Positions 39,045 to 48,144 are shown, numbered from the stretch's first letter. The stretch is 64,000 nucleotides of DNA from Firmicutes bacterium M10-2 (GCA_000403415.2 KE159681.1:165068-229067), one strand, 5' to 3'. Program-made: numbers and translations. Notes: generated from the sequence alone by a model not told the origin.

Positions 39045-40019
39045 CTACGCACGACGGATGCCCGCCATGGCGATTTGCTCTATTCCCATCGCCAGCGACG
39101 CGCGTTGATCCTCCAGCACCCGGTTTTCTATGGCGGCAGCGCTTAAGCCATACTCCTCCATCAGCGCCGCCACGCTGCCACTTTGGCCAAACCGATCCTC
39201 GATCGCGATCGACTTCACCTTTTGCGGCGCGTCCACGGTTTCCATAACAGCCGACCAAATGCCACCCGCCTTCAAGTGCTCCTCCGCCACATACACGAGG
39301 TCGTAAGCGTTCACGATCTCGTCCAGCCGTGCTTTGTTGAGTGGTTTGATCGTCGACAAGTTGTACACCGCGGCGTCGATCCCCGAGCCTTCCAGCCGCT
39401 GGGCGGCATCGACACACTCGCGCACCATGACACCACTGGCGACAAACGCGATCGAACGCCCCGGCCGCACTTGCCGCAACTCCCCCGGCACAAACTCGTA
39501 ACCCTCGTCAAACACCGATTCGACCGCCACTCTGGAAAGCCGCAAATACGCCGGTCCCTGCACGCCAGCCAAATATTGAACCATGGCTGCCGCCTCCACG
39601 CTGTCGGCAGGCTGAAGCACCATCATCCCCGGCAGCATACGCATCAAGCCGATGTCCTCCACACATTGATGGCTGCCGCCGTCCTCGCCCACCGTAATGC
39701 CGGCATGGGTCGCGCACAGCTTCACATCCAGACCCGGGTAGGCGATGCTGTTGCGCACCTGCTCGTACGCCCGTCCCGCCAGAAACATCGCGAAACTCGA
39801 GGCAAACGGCTTCAATCCGGAAACCGCCAGGCCCGCCGCGATGCCGACCATGTTCGCTTCCGCGATGCCCACCTGCAAAAACTGCGCGGGAACCGCTTTT
39901 TTCGTTTCATCCGTTTTCGTGGCCGGCGCCAAATCCGCGTCCAGCGCGATGATGCGCGGATCCCGCGCAGCCGCTTCCGCCAGCGCCTTGCCAAACGCTT
40001 GTCTTGTTGCTTCTTTCAT
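39045..40019 (-). CDS. Transketolase, C-terminal subunit
   Basis: A 324-residue protein matching the pyrimidine-binding and C-terminal domains of transketolase, which here is split into two genes. The TPP-activating glutamate lies in FLQVGIAEANMVGIAAGLA near residue 50. The motif THAGITVGEDGGSHQCVEDIG near residue 110 is conserved. The C-terminal domain (about 190-320) begins RSIAFVASGVMVRECVDAAQ. The start MKEATRQAFGKALAE at 40019 was chosen; the longer frame overlaps the partner gene. It follows the N-terminal subunit by one base. Codon use is GC-rich, unlike the backbone. It would move two-carbon units from xylulose-5-phosphate. Confidence 0.93.
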   Translation of the reverse strand: MKEATRQAFGKALAEAAARDPRIIALDADLAPATKTDETKKAVPAQFLQVGIAEANMVGIAAGLAVSGLKPFASSFAMFLAGRAYEQVRNSIAYPGLDVKLCATHAGITVGEDGGSHQCVEDIGLMRMLPGMMVLQPADSVEAAAMVQYLAGVQGPAYLRLSRVAVESVFDEGYEFVPGELRQVRPGRSIAFVASGVMVRECVDAAQRLEGSGIDAAVYNLSTIKPLNKARLDEIVNAYDLVYVAEEHLKAGGIWSAVMETVDAPQKVKSIAIEDRFGQSGSVAALMEEYGLSAAAIENRVLEDQRASLAMGIEQIAMAGIRRA

Positions 40020-40020
40020 A

Positions 40021-40815
40021 TTATGCCTCCAATTCCTCATACGCCTGCTGCGCCTGTTCGGCATTTGGCGCCTTGCCATGCCAGCCCGCGACATTTTCCA
40101 TATACGACACGCCTTTTCCTTTCACCGTATGACAAACAATCGCGCTTGGCATCCCGCTCTTTTTGGCGCAGGCGACCGCCGTTGCGATTTGCCCGAAATC
40201 GTGACCGTCGATTTCCAGCACGTTCCAGCCAAACGCCTTCAACGCGCCGGCATAGTCATCCATTCCTCCCACGTCGAGCACCTTGCCGTCAATCTGCAAT
40301 CCATTTTCATCCAAAAACAACGTCAAATTGGCCAGTTTGTATTTGGCGGCCGCCATGACTGCTTCCCAAATCTGTCCTTCCTCGAACTCGCCATCGCCGC
40401 ATACGCACCACGTCCGGCGCGAACGCCCCAAGTACCAGTCTGCCCAAGCCATGCCGACAGCAACCGACAGCCCCTGCCCTAGCGAGCCGGTGCTCATATC
40501 CACATCGGGAAGATCCGTCCTGTTGGGATGGCCTTGCAGCCGGGATCCCAGCTTGCGCAGCGTGAGCAGCTCCTCAGGATCGATCCGCTCATGCACCGCG
40601 AGCTGGGCGTACAGTGCCGGGGCGGCGTGCCCTTTGGAAAGCACGAGCCGATCCCGCATTGGATCGTTCAAGTCGATTTCCTCGTCGTAAAGCCAGGTGA
40701 GCACATCCGTGCACGACAACGATCCGCCCGGATGTCCGGAGCCAGCGACGGCGACCATCTCGACAATGTAGCGGCGCGCCTGGCGGCTGTGCGAAAGAAG
40801 AATGCTGGTGTTCAT
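40021..40815 (-). CDS. Transketolase, N-terminal subunit
   Basis: A 264-residue TPP-binding subunit. The motif GSGHPGGSLSCTDVL lies near residue 25, the SKGHAAPALYAQL motif near residue 58, and the diphosphate-binding GDGEFEEGQIWEA near residue 140, ending with an N in DENGLQ. The start MNTSILLSHSRQARRY at 40815 has TTGGAG ten bases upstream; the in-frame ATG at 40851 has none. The gene lies behind a promoter with repeats that look like operators for the neighbouring DeoR protein. It is part of the sugar cluster of the foreign block. Confidence 0.93.
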   Translation of the reverse strand: MNTSILLSHSRQARRYIVEMVAVAGSGHPGGSLSCTDVLTWLYDEEIDLNDPMRDRLVLSKGHAAPALYAQLAVHERIDPEELLTLRKLGSRLQGHPNRTDLPDVDMSTGSLGQGLSVAVGMAWADWYLGRSRRTWCVCGDGEFEEGQIWEAVMAAAKYKLANLTLFLDENGLQIDGKVLDVGGMDDYAGALKAFGWNVLEIDGHDFGQIATAVACAKKSGMPSAIVCHTVKGKGVSYMENVAGWHGKAPNAEQAQQAYEELEA

Positions 40816-40834
40816 ATGTTTATCGCTCCAATCT

Positions 40835-40925
40835 TTTCGAATTTTTTCCAATATTTTCGTTTACGTTTGAAATATAGCAGAATACTTTCAAATTTGCAAC
40901 AATTATTTTCGAATATTTTCGTTTA
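40835..40925. promoter_or_regulatory. Candidate DeoR operators flanking the transketolase promoter
   Basis: AATATTTTCGTTTA occurs at about 40850-40863 and again at about 40912-40925, each with a nearby second TTTCGAAT or TTTCGAA half. The copies lie on either side of the -35/-10 boxes, the layout expected for a repressor that loops or blocks RNA polymerase. The regulator gene is next to it. Confidence 0.55.
40871..40899 (-). promoter_or_regulatory. Promoter of the split transketolase operon
   Basis: On the minus strand TTGCAA (40894-40899) and TATATT (40871-40876) are separated by 17 bases. The boxes lie between two copies of a repeat containing AACGAAAATATT. Confidence 0.7.
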
Positions 40926-40954
40926 TGGTGGAATAAAATAAAAACCGAAAGAAA

Positions 40955-41713
40955 TCAATTTTCTTCCGGAATAATGAAATGATCGGGAACCTCCTGGTCT
41001 GTGCGGTCGGTGATGATGCCGTCAAACTCGTCCAGATCCGCAAAGCTGTAAAACCCTTTGATTTTTTGCTTCGAGCTGTCGATAATCAAAAACGATTTTT
41101 CCGCCAGCTTCATCGCCTTTTTTTTCACTTCCGCCGTTTCCAGCTCGGCGGTGTACGCTTTCCGCCGGTCGATATCCACCCCGGCGCAGCTCAAAAACGC
41201 GTATTGAAAGTTGAACGAATCCAGATCCGCCAGTGCGGCGGGCCCGAGATTCATTTTATATTGCGGGCTGTAGTTGCCGCCAATCATGAACAATTCGCCG
41301 TTCTCGCTCGTAAAGCTGTTCAAAATGATTTGGCTGTGCGTCACGACCCGCACCCGTTTTCCTTTGAGATGCTCCAAAATCGTGGCGAACGTCGTGCCCC
41401 CGTCAATAAAGATACAGTCATCGTCCTGGACGAGGCTGGCCGCGTACCGGCACAACGCGTCTTTTTCCGCCTGCTCGTGCCCCTGCCGGTCGTCCATGTC
41501 CTTTTCCGATGATTGCGTCAGGATGCCCCGGGTGCGCCGGCTCTTGGCCCCGCCATGCACGCGGATGACGCGTCCTTGTTTTTCGAGCTCTTTGCAGTCG
41601 GAACGAATCGTCTGCTCGCTCACTTGCAGCGCGCCAGCCAGATCCCGCGTGGAAATGTACCCTTTTTCGTTGGTCATCTGCTCGATTCGGCTCAGCCTTT
41701 CTTCTGCCATCAT
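40955..41713 (-). CDS. DeoR-family transcriptional regulator
   Basis: A 252-residue DeoR-type repressor of normal length. The N-terminal winged HTH (about 1-57) contains GYISTRDLAGALQVSEQTIRSDC. The C-terminal sugar-phosphate-sensing domain has IFIDGGTTFATILEHL near residue 97, VVTHSQIILNSF near residue 122, and FLIIDSSKQ near residue 208. The start is ATG 41713 (MMAEERLSR) with GGGGG/GGTGATGG upstream. It lies between the transketolase genes and the divergent PRD regulator, and likely controls the cluster in response to a phosphorylated sugar. Confidence 0.9.
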   Translation of the reverse strand: MMAEERLSRIEQMTNEKGYISTRDLAGALQVSEQTIRSDCKELEKQGRVIRVHGGAKSRRTRGILTQSSEKDMDDRQGHEQAEKDALCRYAASLVQDDDCIFIDGGTTFATILEHLKGKRVRVVTHSQIILNSFTSENGELFMIGGNYSPQYKMNLGPAALADLDSFNFQYAFLSCAGVDIDRRKAYTAELETAEVKKKAMKLAEKSFLIIDSSKQKIKGFYSFADLDEFDGIITDRTDQEVPDHFIIPEEN

Positions 41714-41779
41714 TCCATCACCCCCACTTCCGGATGGCTTGTCGGTTTTATTGTATCTCTTTTTCGTTTTCGAAACAAA

Positions 41780-41876
41780 AGGAAAAGACACGAAAGCGAA
41801 TAGACAAAGGTTGTCCTTCGCAAAAGACAAAGGATGTCTATTCATGAAAGCGTTTTTCTGCAATAATGAAAGCGTC
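41780..41876. promoter_or_regulatory. Divergent regulatory region with repeats
   Basis: A pair of GACAAAGGNTGTC elements lies at about 41801-41813 and 41825-41838; each is a near palindrome, and both are enclosed by an inverted GAATAGACA/TGTCTATTC pair. Two copies of ATGAAAGCGT (about 41843 and 41866) follow with a 23-base offset. These are good operator candidates for the DeoR or PRD protein between the divergent genes. Confidence 0.5.
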
Positions 41877-41891
41877 AAAGGAGGAATGGAT

Positions 41892-43763
41892 ATGGATGCT
41901 GGAAAACGGGAAATCGAATTGGTCCGGCTGCTTGGCAAGGCAGACCGGCCATTGCGGCTGGACGCGGTCGCGGCTTCGCTCAACGTTTCCGAAAAGACGA
42001 TCCGCAGAGATTTGAGGCGCCTCGATCACGCTCTAAAGGATACGGAATGCTCCATCGTCCTGCAAAAAGGCGCTTGCTCGTTGCAAGGCCCCTCCCGCGA
42101 ACGACTGGCCTCCTTGTTGGAGGCCCGGCTGGACATTCCGGAAACCCAGTCCGAGCGCGTATGCTGGCTGGCCGGCTTCTTCTTAATGAACGAAACCGCC
42201 AGCGTTCCCGACTTGGCGGCCCGGTTGTACGTCAGCGAATCGACAATCAAAAACGACATCCACCTTGTAAAGGAGGATCTGGACGGATTTGGCCTTTCCC
42301 TCGTCCGGTTCGGACAAGGACTTCGGCTCGAAGGCGGTGAGGAACAAATCCGCAGCTGTCTGCTCCACTTGATCCGCAGCGGAAAAATCAGCCCCGACTT
42401 CCAACTGCAAGCCATGCAGCAGCGCCGCATCCACGAACTCGTCGAAGACGCGCTGGACGCGGAAAACCTCGCCTTAAGCGAGGCGGGAATCGCCAACTTG
42501 TTTCTGCATGTGCAAGTCGCGCTGTTCCGGCTGCAAAAAGGCATGGCACTCTCCTGCGCCCACGCGGCGCCCCGCCAGTTTCTCCAGTCCGCCAAACGGC
42601 TGGCCGGCGATTTGAAACGCGCTGTGCAAATCGAGCTACCCGATGGTGAAATCGAAAACCTGGCCTGGCACATGGCCGCCCAAAAACGATCGCTCTCGTT
42701 TCGGTTCGACGACCAAACGAGCCAGTCGCTGGACAAGGCGGTACAAAAAAGCCTCATGGAAGTCGACCATTTGTATGGAACCGGCCTTCATCAAGATTCC
42801 GTGCTCATCGACGGGCTCGTCGCGCATTTAAGTGTCGCCCTCGTGCGGCTCAAACACGGCATGGTCATCGAAAATCCGATTTTGGACGACATTCGCCGCC
42901 AGTATCCGTACGCGATGGAACTGGCGCAAATCTTGTCCGCCCGGCTTCAATCGCTTTTAGGCTGCTTGTTTCCGCTGACGGAAGTCGGTTATTTGGCCGT
43001 GCACATCGGCGGCTCCCTCTTTCGGGGCCGCCATGGAAAGGACCGGCGCAAAAAAGTGGCGCTCGTCTGCACGACCGGCATGGGAACCAGTTTGCTGCTG
43101 CTCGCCAAAATCAACGACATTTTCCGCGAACAGCTCGATTTGACCGGCACGTTTACGATGCGGCAGGCCACGACGCTTCATCCCCGGGACGCTGACTTGA
43201 TTTTGTCGACAGTGCAGCTTCCTGAAAAAGTCAGCCTGCCCTGGATCCAAATCTCGCCGCTACTTGCCGAAAAAGACATTCGCTCCATTCAACGGTTCAT
43301 CCAAACGGATGGCGAAACCGTTCCGATTCGCGCACTGTTCCACCCGTCTTTGTTTTTCGACCATTTGCCGCCCATGAGCCGGCAGGAGGTTCTAAGCGTC
43401 CTGTCGAACCGGTTGTGGCGCGAAGGCTTCGTGGACGAAACGGCACGCGACTCGTTTTGGCAGCGCGAACAGCTTGGCACGACGGAAATCGGCAATTTGC
43501 TGGCGGTGCCGCACTGCATGGCGGGGACGGTTGTTCGTCCGGCGATCGCGGTCGCGGTGCTGGAAAAACCAATCGTCTGGGAATACGGCATGGTCCAGGT
43601 CGTGCTCATGATCGCCGTCAGCAAGGAATTCCTGAAAAAGGAAAACGGATTTTTTCTCCGGCTTTACCAGCGGCTCAACACAACGATGAAAATAAAAGAA
43701 TTTATCAATACACGGCATCTTGATCTTTTGATGGATGCGTTCAATGAGGAGGACATTTTATGA
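41892..43763 (+). CDS. PRD-containing PTS transcriptional activator (BglG/MtlR type)
   Basis: A 623-residue regulator. Domains in order: two HTH units (about 5-65 with SLNVSEKTIRRDLRRL, and 85-140 with RLYVSESTIKNDIHLV), PRD1 (about 175-275), PRD2 (about 285-385, with VDHLYGTGLHQDS), a GatB-like IIB domain (about 390-475, cysteine in ALVCTTGMGTSLLLL) and a C-terminal IIA domain (about 480-620, histidine in LLAVPHCMAGT). PTS-dependent phosphorylation of the PRDs and the IIA/IIB domains would set its activity. The start ATG 41892 was chosen because AAAGGAGG ends seven bases upstream; ATG 41886 is too close. Its stop overlaps the IIB gene by four bases. Confidence 0.92.
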   Translation: MDAGKREIELVRLLGKADRPLRLDAVAASLNVSEKTIRRDLRRLDHALKDTECSIVLQKGACSLQGPSRERLASLLEARLDIPETQSERVCWLAGFFLMNETASVPDLAARLYVSESTIKNDIHLVKEDLDGFGLSLVRFGQGLRLEGGEEQIRSCLLHLIRSGKISPDFQLQAMQQRRIHELVEDALDAENLALSEAGIANLFLHVQVALFRLQKGMALSCAHAAPRQFLQSAKRLAGDLKRAVQIELPDGEIENLAWHMAAQKRSLSFRFDDQTSQSLDKAVQKSLMEVDHLYGTGLHQDSVLIDGLVAHLSVALVRLKHGMVIENPILDDIRRQYPYAMELAQILSARLQSLLGCLFPLTEVGYLAVHIGGSLFRGRHGKDRRKKVALVCTTGMGTSLLLLAKINDIFREQLDLTGTFTMRQATTLHPRDADLILSTVQLPEKVSLPWIQISPLLAEKDIRSIQRFIQTDGETVPIRALFHPSLFFDHLPPMSRQEVLSVLSNRLWREGFVDETARDSFWQREQLGTTEIGNLLAVPHCMAGTVVRPAIAVAVLEKPIVWEYGMVQVVLMIAVSKEFLKKENGFFLRLYQRLNTTMKIKEFINTRHLDLLMDAFNEEDIL

Positions 43764-44047
43764 AAAAGAAAATTCTTGTCGCCTGCGGCGCGGGCGTATG
43801 CACCAGCACGGTGGCTTTGCAAAAACTACAAGCGAAAATGGCTGAAGAAGGGCTGGCGGATCAAGTCGCCTATGGACAATGCTCCGTGGCCGACTTGCCG
43901 ATGAACGCCGAAAACTACGATGTCGTCGTCACGACATCCCGCGTGGAAGGCGACTATGGCACGCCCGTCGTGTTCGGCCTTCCCTTCATCACTTCCATCG
44001 GCATGGACGATTGCGTCGACGAAATTCTCGACATTTTGGAGCTGTAA
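43760..44047 (+). CDS. PTS system IIB component, galactitol (Gat) family
   Basis: A 95-residue cytosolic IIB enzyme that passes phosphate from IIA to the incoming sugar. The active-site cysteine lies in ILVACGAGVCTSTVALQKL near residue 9 or 14. Length and pattern match GatB. It overlaps the regulator by four bases and precedes IIA by three. Codons are GC-rich. Confidence 0.93.
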   Translation: MKKKILVACGAGVCTSTVALQKLQAKMAEEGLADQVAYGQCSVADLPMNAENYDVVVTTSRVEGDYGTPVVFGLPFITSIGMDDCVDEILDILEL

Positions 44048-44050
44048 ATC

Positions 44051-44515
44051 ATGGATACCAGTTTGATTTTTCTCGATGTCGATTTTGCCTCGAAGGACGA
44101 GCTGTTCGAAACGATGAGCGGCTGGCTGTTCGAGCACGGCTACGTCAACGACACGTACCAAGGCGCTCTGGCCCGGCGCGAGCGGCAGTTTCCAACCGGA
44201 TTGAAAATTCCGGGGCACCAGCTGGCCATCCCGCACACGGACAGCGAATGCATCGAGCGACCCGGTCTGGTGTTCGTCCGTCCGCGCAAACCGCTCGTGT
44301 TTCAGGAAATGTGCTCGGGCGACCTGGTGGACGCGGAAATGATTTTTATCCTTCTTGTCAAAAACAAAAGCGACCAAATGCCGCTGCTTTCCGGTTTGAT
44401 GTCCCGCTTTAACGACCGGGCGCTCATGGACCGCCTGTCCAGCGAGAAAAATCCGGAAGTCATTGCCGAATTGCTCAAAAGTTGTGTGAAAGGAGATGCA
44501 GTATGTCTGTCATAA
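44051..44515 (+). CDS. PTS system IIA component, galactitol/fructose type
   Basis: A 154-residue IIA enzyme. The phosphorylated histidine lies in HQLAIPHTDSECIERPG near residue 62, in the fold shared with mannitol/fructose IIA domains. The 3' end overlaps the ribosome site and start of the IIC gene. It takes phosphate from HPr. Confidence 0.93.
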   Translation: MDTSLIFLDVDFASKDELFETMSGWLFEHGYVNDTYQGALARRERQFPTGLKIPGHQLAIPHTDSECIERPGLVFVRPRKPLVFQEMCSGDLVDAEMIFILLVKNKSDQMPLLSGLMSRFNDRALMDRLSSEKNPEVIAELLKSCVKGDAVCLS

Positions 44516-45993
44516 CAAACGCGATTCAGTTTATTATTGATCTTGGCCCAACGGTCATGATGCCAATCTTGATTACGCTCATCGGCGTGTGCATCCACGT
44601 TCCATTCCTGCGCGCCTTAAAGGGCGGCCTTCTAGTTGGAATCGGCTTTATTGGATTGAACGCCACCGTCACGATTTTGACGGACGTCGTCCAGCCCGCG
44701 GTCGACAACATGGTCAAGCTGTTTGGATTGAATTTGACCGTCATCGATGTTGGATGGCCAAGCGCCTCGGCCATCGCCTTTGGAACGGCGGTCGGCGTCA
44801 CGATGATTCCCCTTGGCATCCTGATCAACGTCATCATGCTTTTGACCAAATCCACTAAAACCGTGGACGTCGACATTTGGGACTTCTGGCATTTCGCCTT
44901 TTCCGGCTCGATCGTCTACGCCTTGACACACAACATGCTTTTATCGCTCATCCTCGCTTCCGTGAACATGGTTGTCATCATAGTCATCGCCGACCGCATG
45001 GCCAAGGCGACCGAGGAAGTGCTCGGCTTGCCGGGCATCACGTTCCCGCACGGGCTGGCGGCATCGTTCGTTCCCATCGCGTGGGTCATGGATAAAGCGA
45101 TCGACAAAGTACCCGGATTGAACAAGATCCATTTGGACGAGAAAACCATCAACAAGAAAATGGGCCTGTTTGGCGACCCGGCCATCCTCGGCCTGATCGT
45201 CGGCATGCTGCTGGGCGTCGCGGGCTTCGCCTTCATGCCAGAGCTCTCCGTTTCGGAAAAGATTTCGCAAATCCTCGTGATGGGCGTCACCGTGTCGGCC
45301 GTTTTGGTCATCACGCCAAAGATGGCCGCCATCCTCATGGAAGGCATCATCCCGGTTTCCGAAGGCATCCAGTCCATTATTCAGAAAAAATTCGCCGGAC
45401 GCAAAGTGTACATCGGTTTGGATTGCGCAGCCGGCATCGGCCATCCGGTCGTGCTGGCGATGTCCGTGCTCATGGTACCCGTCACACTGCTGCTGGCCAT
45501 CATTTTGCCAGGCAACGAGTTTCTGCCGCTTGTGGGCTTGTGCGGCATCTGCTTCCAGTTCCCGCTCATCGTCGCTGTCACGAAAGGCGACTTCTTCCGC
45601 ACGTTCCTGATTGGCATCGTCGTCATGGGCGGCGGACTGATGATCGGCACGAGTCTGGCGCCGCTCTTCACGAGCGCGGCGGCCGCAAGCCACTTCCCGA
45701 TTCCGGAAGGCGCGACGCTCATTTCCAGCATCGACTACGGCTCGAACCCGATTCCATGGTTGCTTGTCCATGTCATGAACAACGGCTGGATCTGGATCAC
45801 GCTGCTCATCGTGGCCACCTTTGGCCTGGTGATCTGGAACCGCAAAAAAATTCTCGAAGAGGAAAAACTAGACGCGGCGGCCGATGCCGAAAAACAAAAA
45901 CAACGCGAGGCGAGAAGAGCGGCACGCAAAGCCGCGGCCGCGCAAACCGCGATCGAGGAAACCGAGCTGGAAACAGGTTTGCAAGATGCTTGA
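44503..45993 (+). CDS. PTS system IIC component, galactitol (Gat) family permease
   Basis: A 496-residue sugar permease with about 11-12 transmembrane helices. The start [20 protein letters not shown] at 44503 has AAAGGAG nine bases upstream. The motif [17 protein letters not shown] and the glycine-rich [20 protein letters not shown] near residue 310 match GatC. A long charged C-terminal tail of about 50 residues rich in A, E, K and R ([16 protein letters not shown]) is unusual and is likely cytosolic. Its stop overlaps the epimerase start. The sugar is unknown; the family takes up galactitol, arabitol and other polyols or pentoses. Confidence 0.92.
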   Translation: MSVITNAIQFIIDLGPTVMMPILITLIGVCIHVPFLRALKGGLLVGIGFIGLNATVTILTDVVQPAVDNMVKLFGLNLTVIDVGWPSASAIAFGTAVGVTMIPLGILINVIMLLTKSTKTVDVDIWDFWHFAFSGSIVYALTHNMLLSLILASVNMVVIIVIADRMAKATEEVLGLPGITFPHGLAASFVPIAWVMDKAIDKVPGLNKIHLDEKTINKKMGLFGDPAILGLIVGMLLGVAGFAFMPELSVSEKISQILVMGVTVSAVLVITPKMAAILMEGIIPVSEGIQSIIQKKFAGRKVYIGLDCAAGIGHPVVLAMSVLMVPVTLLLAIILPGNEFLPLVGLCGICFQFPLIVAVTKGDFFRTFLIGIVVMGGGLMIGTSLAPLFTSAAAASHFPIPEGATLISSIDYGSNPIPWLLVHVMNNGWIWITLLIVATFGLVIWNRKKILEEEKLDAAADAEKQKQREARRAARKAAAAQTAIEETELETGLQDA

Positions 45994-46681
45994 CGCACTG
46001 AAACGCGAAGTGTGGAAACAAAACCTTCGCCTTCGCGATCTTGACCTCGTGCTGTTCACCTGGGGCAACGTCTCCGCGATCGAGCGCGAAAGCGGCCTGG
46101 TCGTCATCAAGCCAAGCGGCGTCGCCTACGAAACGATGCGGCCCGAAGACATGGTCGTCGTCGATTTAAACGGACAAGTCGTCGAAGGTAGCCTTCATCC
46201 CAGCTCCGACTTGCCAACCCATTTGGCATTGTACCGGGCCGATCCCTCCATTGGGGGTGTTGTCCATACGCACTCGACATGGGCGACCGCGTTTGCGCAA
46301 GCCGGCAAAGATCTGCCTGCTTTCGGCACGACGCACGCCGACTACTTTCGGGGCAGCGTCCCCTGCACCCGCGCCATGCGCCCAGAAGAAACAAAAGCCG
46401 AATACGAAAAAAACACCGGAACCGTCATTGTCGAAACGTTCCAGTCCCGGGCCATCGCCATGTCCGACACCCCAGCGGTTCTCGTGAAAAACCACGGCCC
46501 CTTCGCCTGGGGAAAAGACGCCGGCGAAGCGGTATACCACGCCAAAGTGCTTGAGGAAACCGCGAAAATGGCGGCCATCACCACGATGGTGTGTCCAAAC
46601 GCCGCGCCCGCCCCGCGTCATTTGATTGAAAAACACTTTACCCGAAAACACGGTCCGCACGCGTATTACGGACAATCCTGA
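45986..46681 (+). CDS. L-ribulose-5-phosphate 4-epimerase
   Basis: A 231-residue class II aldolase/epimerase of the AraD/UlaF/SgbE group, which converts L-ribulose-5-phosphate to D-xylulose-5-phosphate. The zinc ligands are in [13 protein letters not shown] near residue 95 and a third histidine in [13 protein letters not shown] near residue 170; the acid in [14 protein letters not shown] near residue 115. The N-terminal motif [21 protein letters not shown] is conserved. The start ATG 45986 overlaps the IIC stop. It is the last gene of the PTS operon and is followed by a strong terminator. AraD, UlaF and SgbE cannot be told apart from sequence. Confidence 0.93.
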   Translation: MLDALKREVWKQNLRLRDLDLVLFTWGNVSAIERESGLVVIKPSGVAYETMRPEDMVVVDLNGQVVEGSLHPSSDLPTHLALYRADPSIGGVVHTHSTWATAFAQAGKDLPAFGTTHADYFRGSVPCTRAMRPEETKAEYEKNTGTVIVETFQSRAIAMSDTPAVLVKNHGPFAWGKDAGEAVYHAKVLEETAKMAAITTMVCPNAAPAPRHLIEKHFTRKHGPHAYYGQS

Positions 46682-46693
46682 TAACTCTTAACG

Positions 46694-46728
46694 AAAACGA
46701 GCGTCTCCCTAAAACCGCTCGTTTTTTT
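46694..46728 (+). terminator. Intrinsic terminator of the PTS-epimerase operon
   Basis: AAAACGAGCG (46694-46703) and CGCTCGTTTT (46716-46725) form a perfect ten-base stem with a T-run. It overlaps the last codons of the convergent flavodoxin gene. Confidence 0.85.
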
Positions 46729-47212
46729 GCCGGTACGCGACGATTGGATCGAGCTGGTCCTCGGAACAAAACGAGACGCGGCTTCCATACGTCGCCAAAA
46801 ACCCCTCGCTTTCCGCTTCTAGCCCCTTTTTGACAATCATGGTTTTCATCATCCACATCATCACCCGATGCAAAACCGAAAGCCGCTTGTAGTCGATGGC
46901 GCCCCGCACGCAAAAGAGCGGACCGTCCCAATTCTTGAACGCGGCACGCGCGTTGCGTTCGATTTCCCGCCGCGTTTTCTCCTCCTTCGGATCGGCCAGG
47001 CCGCACGACACGAGCGCGAAAGTCTTGTCGTTCATCCGCTTTTGAAACTTCTTCGCCCCCTTGAAGCCGCCGGCGTACAAGCCGCTCACAAACACGACCG
47101 ACTCCTTCGCGCCATGAAACGACTCGACAGACACGACGTGTTCCCCTAGTTTTTCCCCTAGCTTTTCGGCGTACCACTTTGCCGTTCCATATTGACTGCC
47201 ATATACGATCAT
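46709..47212 (-). CDS. Flavodoxin-domain protein
   Basis: A 167-residue FMN-binding flavodoxin (flavodoxin_5 type). The FMN phosphate loop is YGSQYGTAKWYAEKL near residue 4, followed by the alpha/beta segments SVVFVSGLYAGGFKGAKKF and FALVSCGLADPK near residue 82. The start MIVYGSQYG at 47212 has AGGAGGAAAGGG upstream. It is divergent from a TetR gene, which probably controls it. It may act as an electron carrier or as a HemG-type oxidase; this is not resolved. Confidence 0.85.
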   Translation of the reverse strand: MIVYGSQYGTAKWYAEKLGEKLGEHVVSVESFHGAKESVVFVSGLYAGGFKGAKKFQKRMNDKTFALVSCGLADPKEEKTRREIERNARAAFKNWDGPLFCVRGAIDYKRLSVLHRVMMWMMKTMIVKKGLEAESEGFLATYGSRVSFCSEDQLDPIVAYRQKNERF

Positions 47213-47297
47213 CTTCCCTTTCCTCCTGTTTTCCGTTATTATGAAGGCAATGCGTTTTTCCCGCAACCACGCGGCACAAACAGGAAGGAAGTGCGCC

Positions 47298-47825
47298 ATG
47301 CTCGACGATCCCAAAGCTCAAACCCGCTTTTATTTACGCAAAGCGTTTTACGAATGCCTTGCCCAAGACGCCCCGCGGACGATCACGCGCCTTTGCGATC
47401 AGGCCGGCGTCGGCCGCCGCACCTTTTACCGCCACTACGACGGGCTGGACGGCGTGTTCGTCGACTGTCTGGAACAGCTGCTGATCCGCTACCGGGACTC
47501 CGTTTCCCCGCTGCGAACGTACGACCTCGAACAAATCGCCACCGAATTTTTCTCGTTTTGGCGCCAGCAAAAAAAAGAGCTTTTGCTGCTGCGTCGCTAC
47601 GACGTGCAAAAGCTCCATTACGGCTTGCTTTCAGGCGGCATCCGGCTCGTCCAGGCCCGCTCGAACCACCGTTTCGCCTTGTTTTCAACGTATTCAGCCG
47701 GCGGTTTTCTCGCCCTGTTGAACGAGTGGATCGAGGAAGATATGCAAACCCCCGTCGATCAGCTCGTTTCCCGCCTCGTTTCGGAAGCGCGTAGCGCGTC
47801 TTTCAACGCCTGCGCCAGCTCGTAA
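47298..47825 (+). CDS. TetR-family transcriptional regulator
   Basis: A 175-residue regulator. The N-terminal HTH (about 10-55) has TRFYLRKAFYECLAQ and ITRLCDQAGVGRRTFYRHY, which is the TetR/AcrR signature. The C-terminal ligand domain is helical and has TYSAGGFLALLNEWIEE near residue 130. The start MLDDPKAQ at 47298 has GGAAGGAAG upstream. Its 3' end lies antisense to the trpA relic. It is divergent from the flavodoxin gene. Confidence 0.85.
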   Translation: MLDDPKAQTRFYLRKAFYECLAQDAPRTITRLCDQAGVGRRTFYRHYDGLDGVFVDCLEQLLIRYRDSVSPLRTYDLEQIATEFFSFWRQQKKELLLLRRYDVQKLHYGLLSGGIRLVQARSNHRFALFSTYSAGGFLALLNEWIEEDMQTPVDQLVSRLVSEARSASFNACASS

Positions 47826-48118
47826 ACCGCCTGCGGCGCCTTCTCTTTGTACCAGGCGCAAAGATCGACAAACGCGCTGCCGACAATGACGCCACGAGCG
47901 GGATCCACGCCACGCTATGCGCCCGGGCCGCCGTCTCGAACTCCATCTTTTCCTCGTATGGCACATCCGGCAAAATGACGCCCTCGATGCCGGTTTCCTC
48001 GCATCGCTTCATAAACTAGGCGAATACAACATTGGCGTACGTCATGACGACTAACGGAATCGTCGTCTTTTCACGCACCTGCTTGACCATCGCCTCGTAG
48101 CGGGTGGTTGGACAGGCG
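47795..48118 (-). pseudogene. Relic of tryptophan synthase alpha (trpA)
   Basis: On the minus strand the sequence reads MVKQVREKTTIPLVVMTYA, then an in-frame TAG, then CEETGIEGVILPDVPYEEK and WIPLVA, which match the central part of TrpA. It then skips to VIVGSAFVDL and YKEKAPQAVYELAQ in another frame, matching the TrpA C-terminus. Two lesions, a nonsense codon and an out-of-frame deletion, show that it is dead. It is GC-rich like the rest of the block. Confidence 0.75.
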
Positions 48119-48144
48119 GAGCGCAACGGCGGATGGGCCTTTGT

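Noticed and set aside
39183..40358. A long plus-strand open frame of 391 codons opposite the transketolase genes
   Set aside because: It is antisense to two clear transketolase subunits. Its composition (rich in R, H and P) is that of a GC-rich shadow frame.
44941..45771. A minus-strand open frame of 276 codons opposite the IIC gene
   Set aside because: It is rich in D, H, Q and R with no domain; the sense strand encodes a clear membrane permease.
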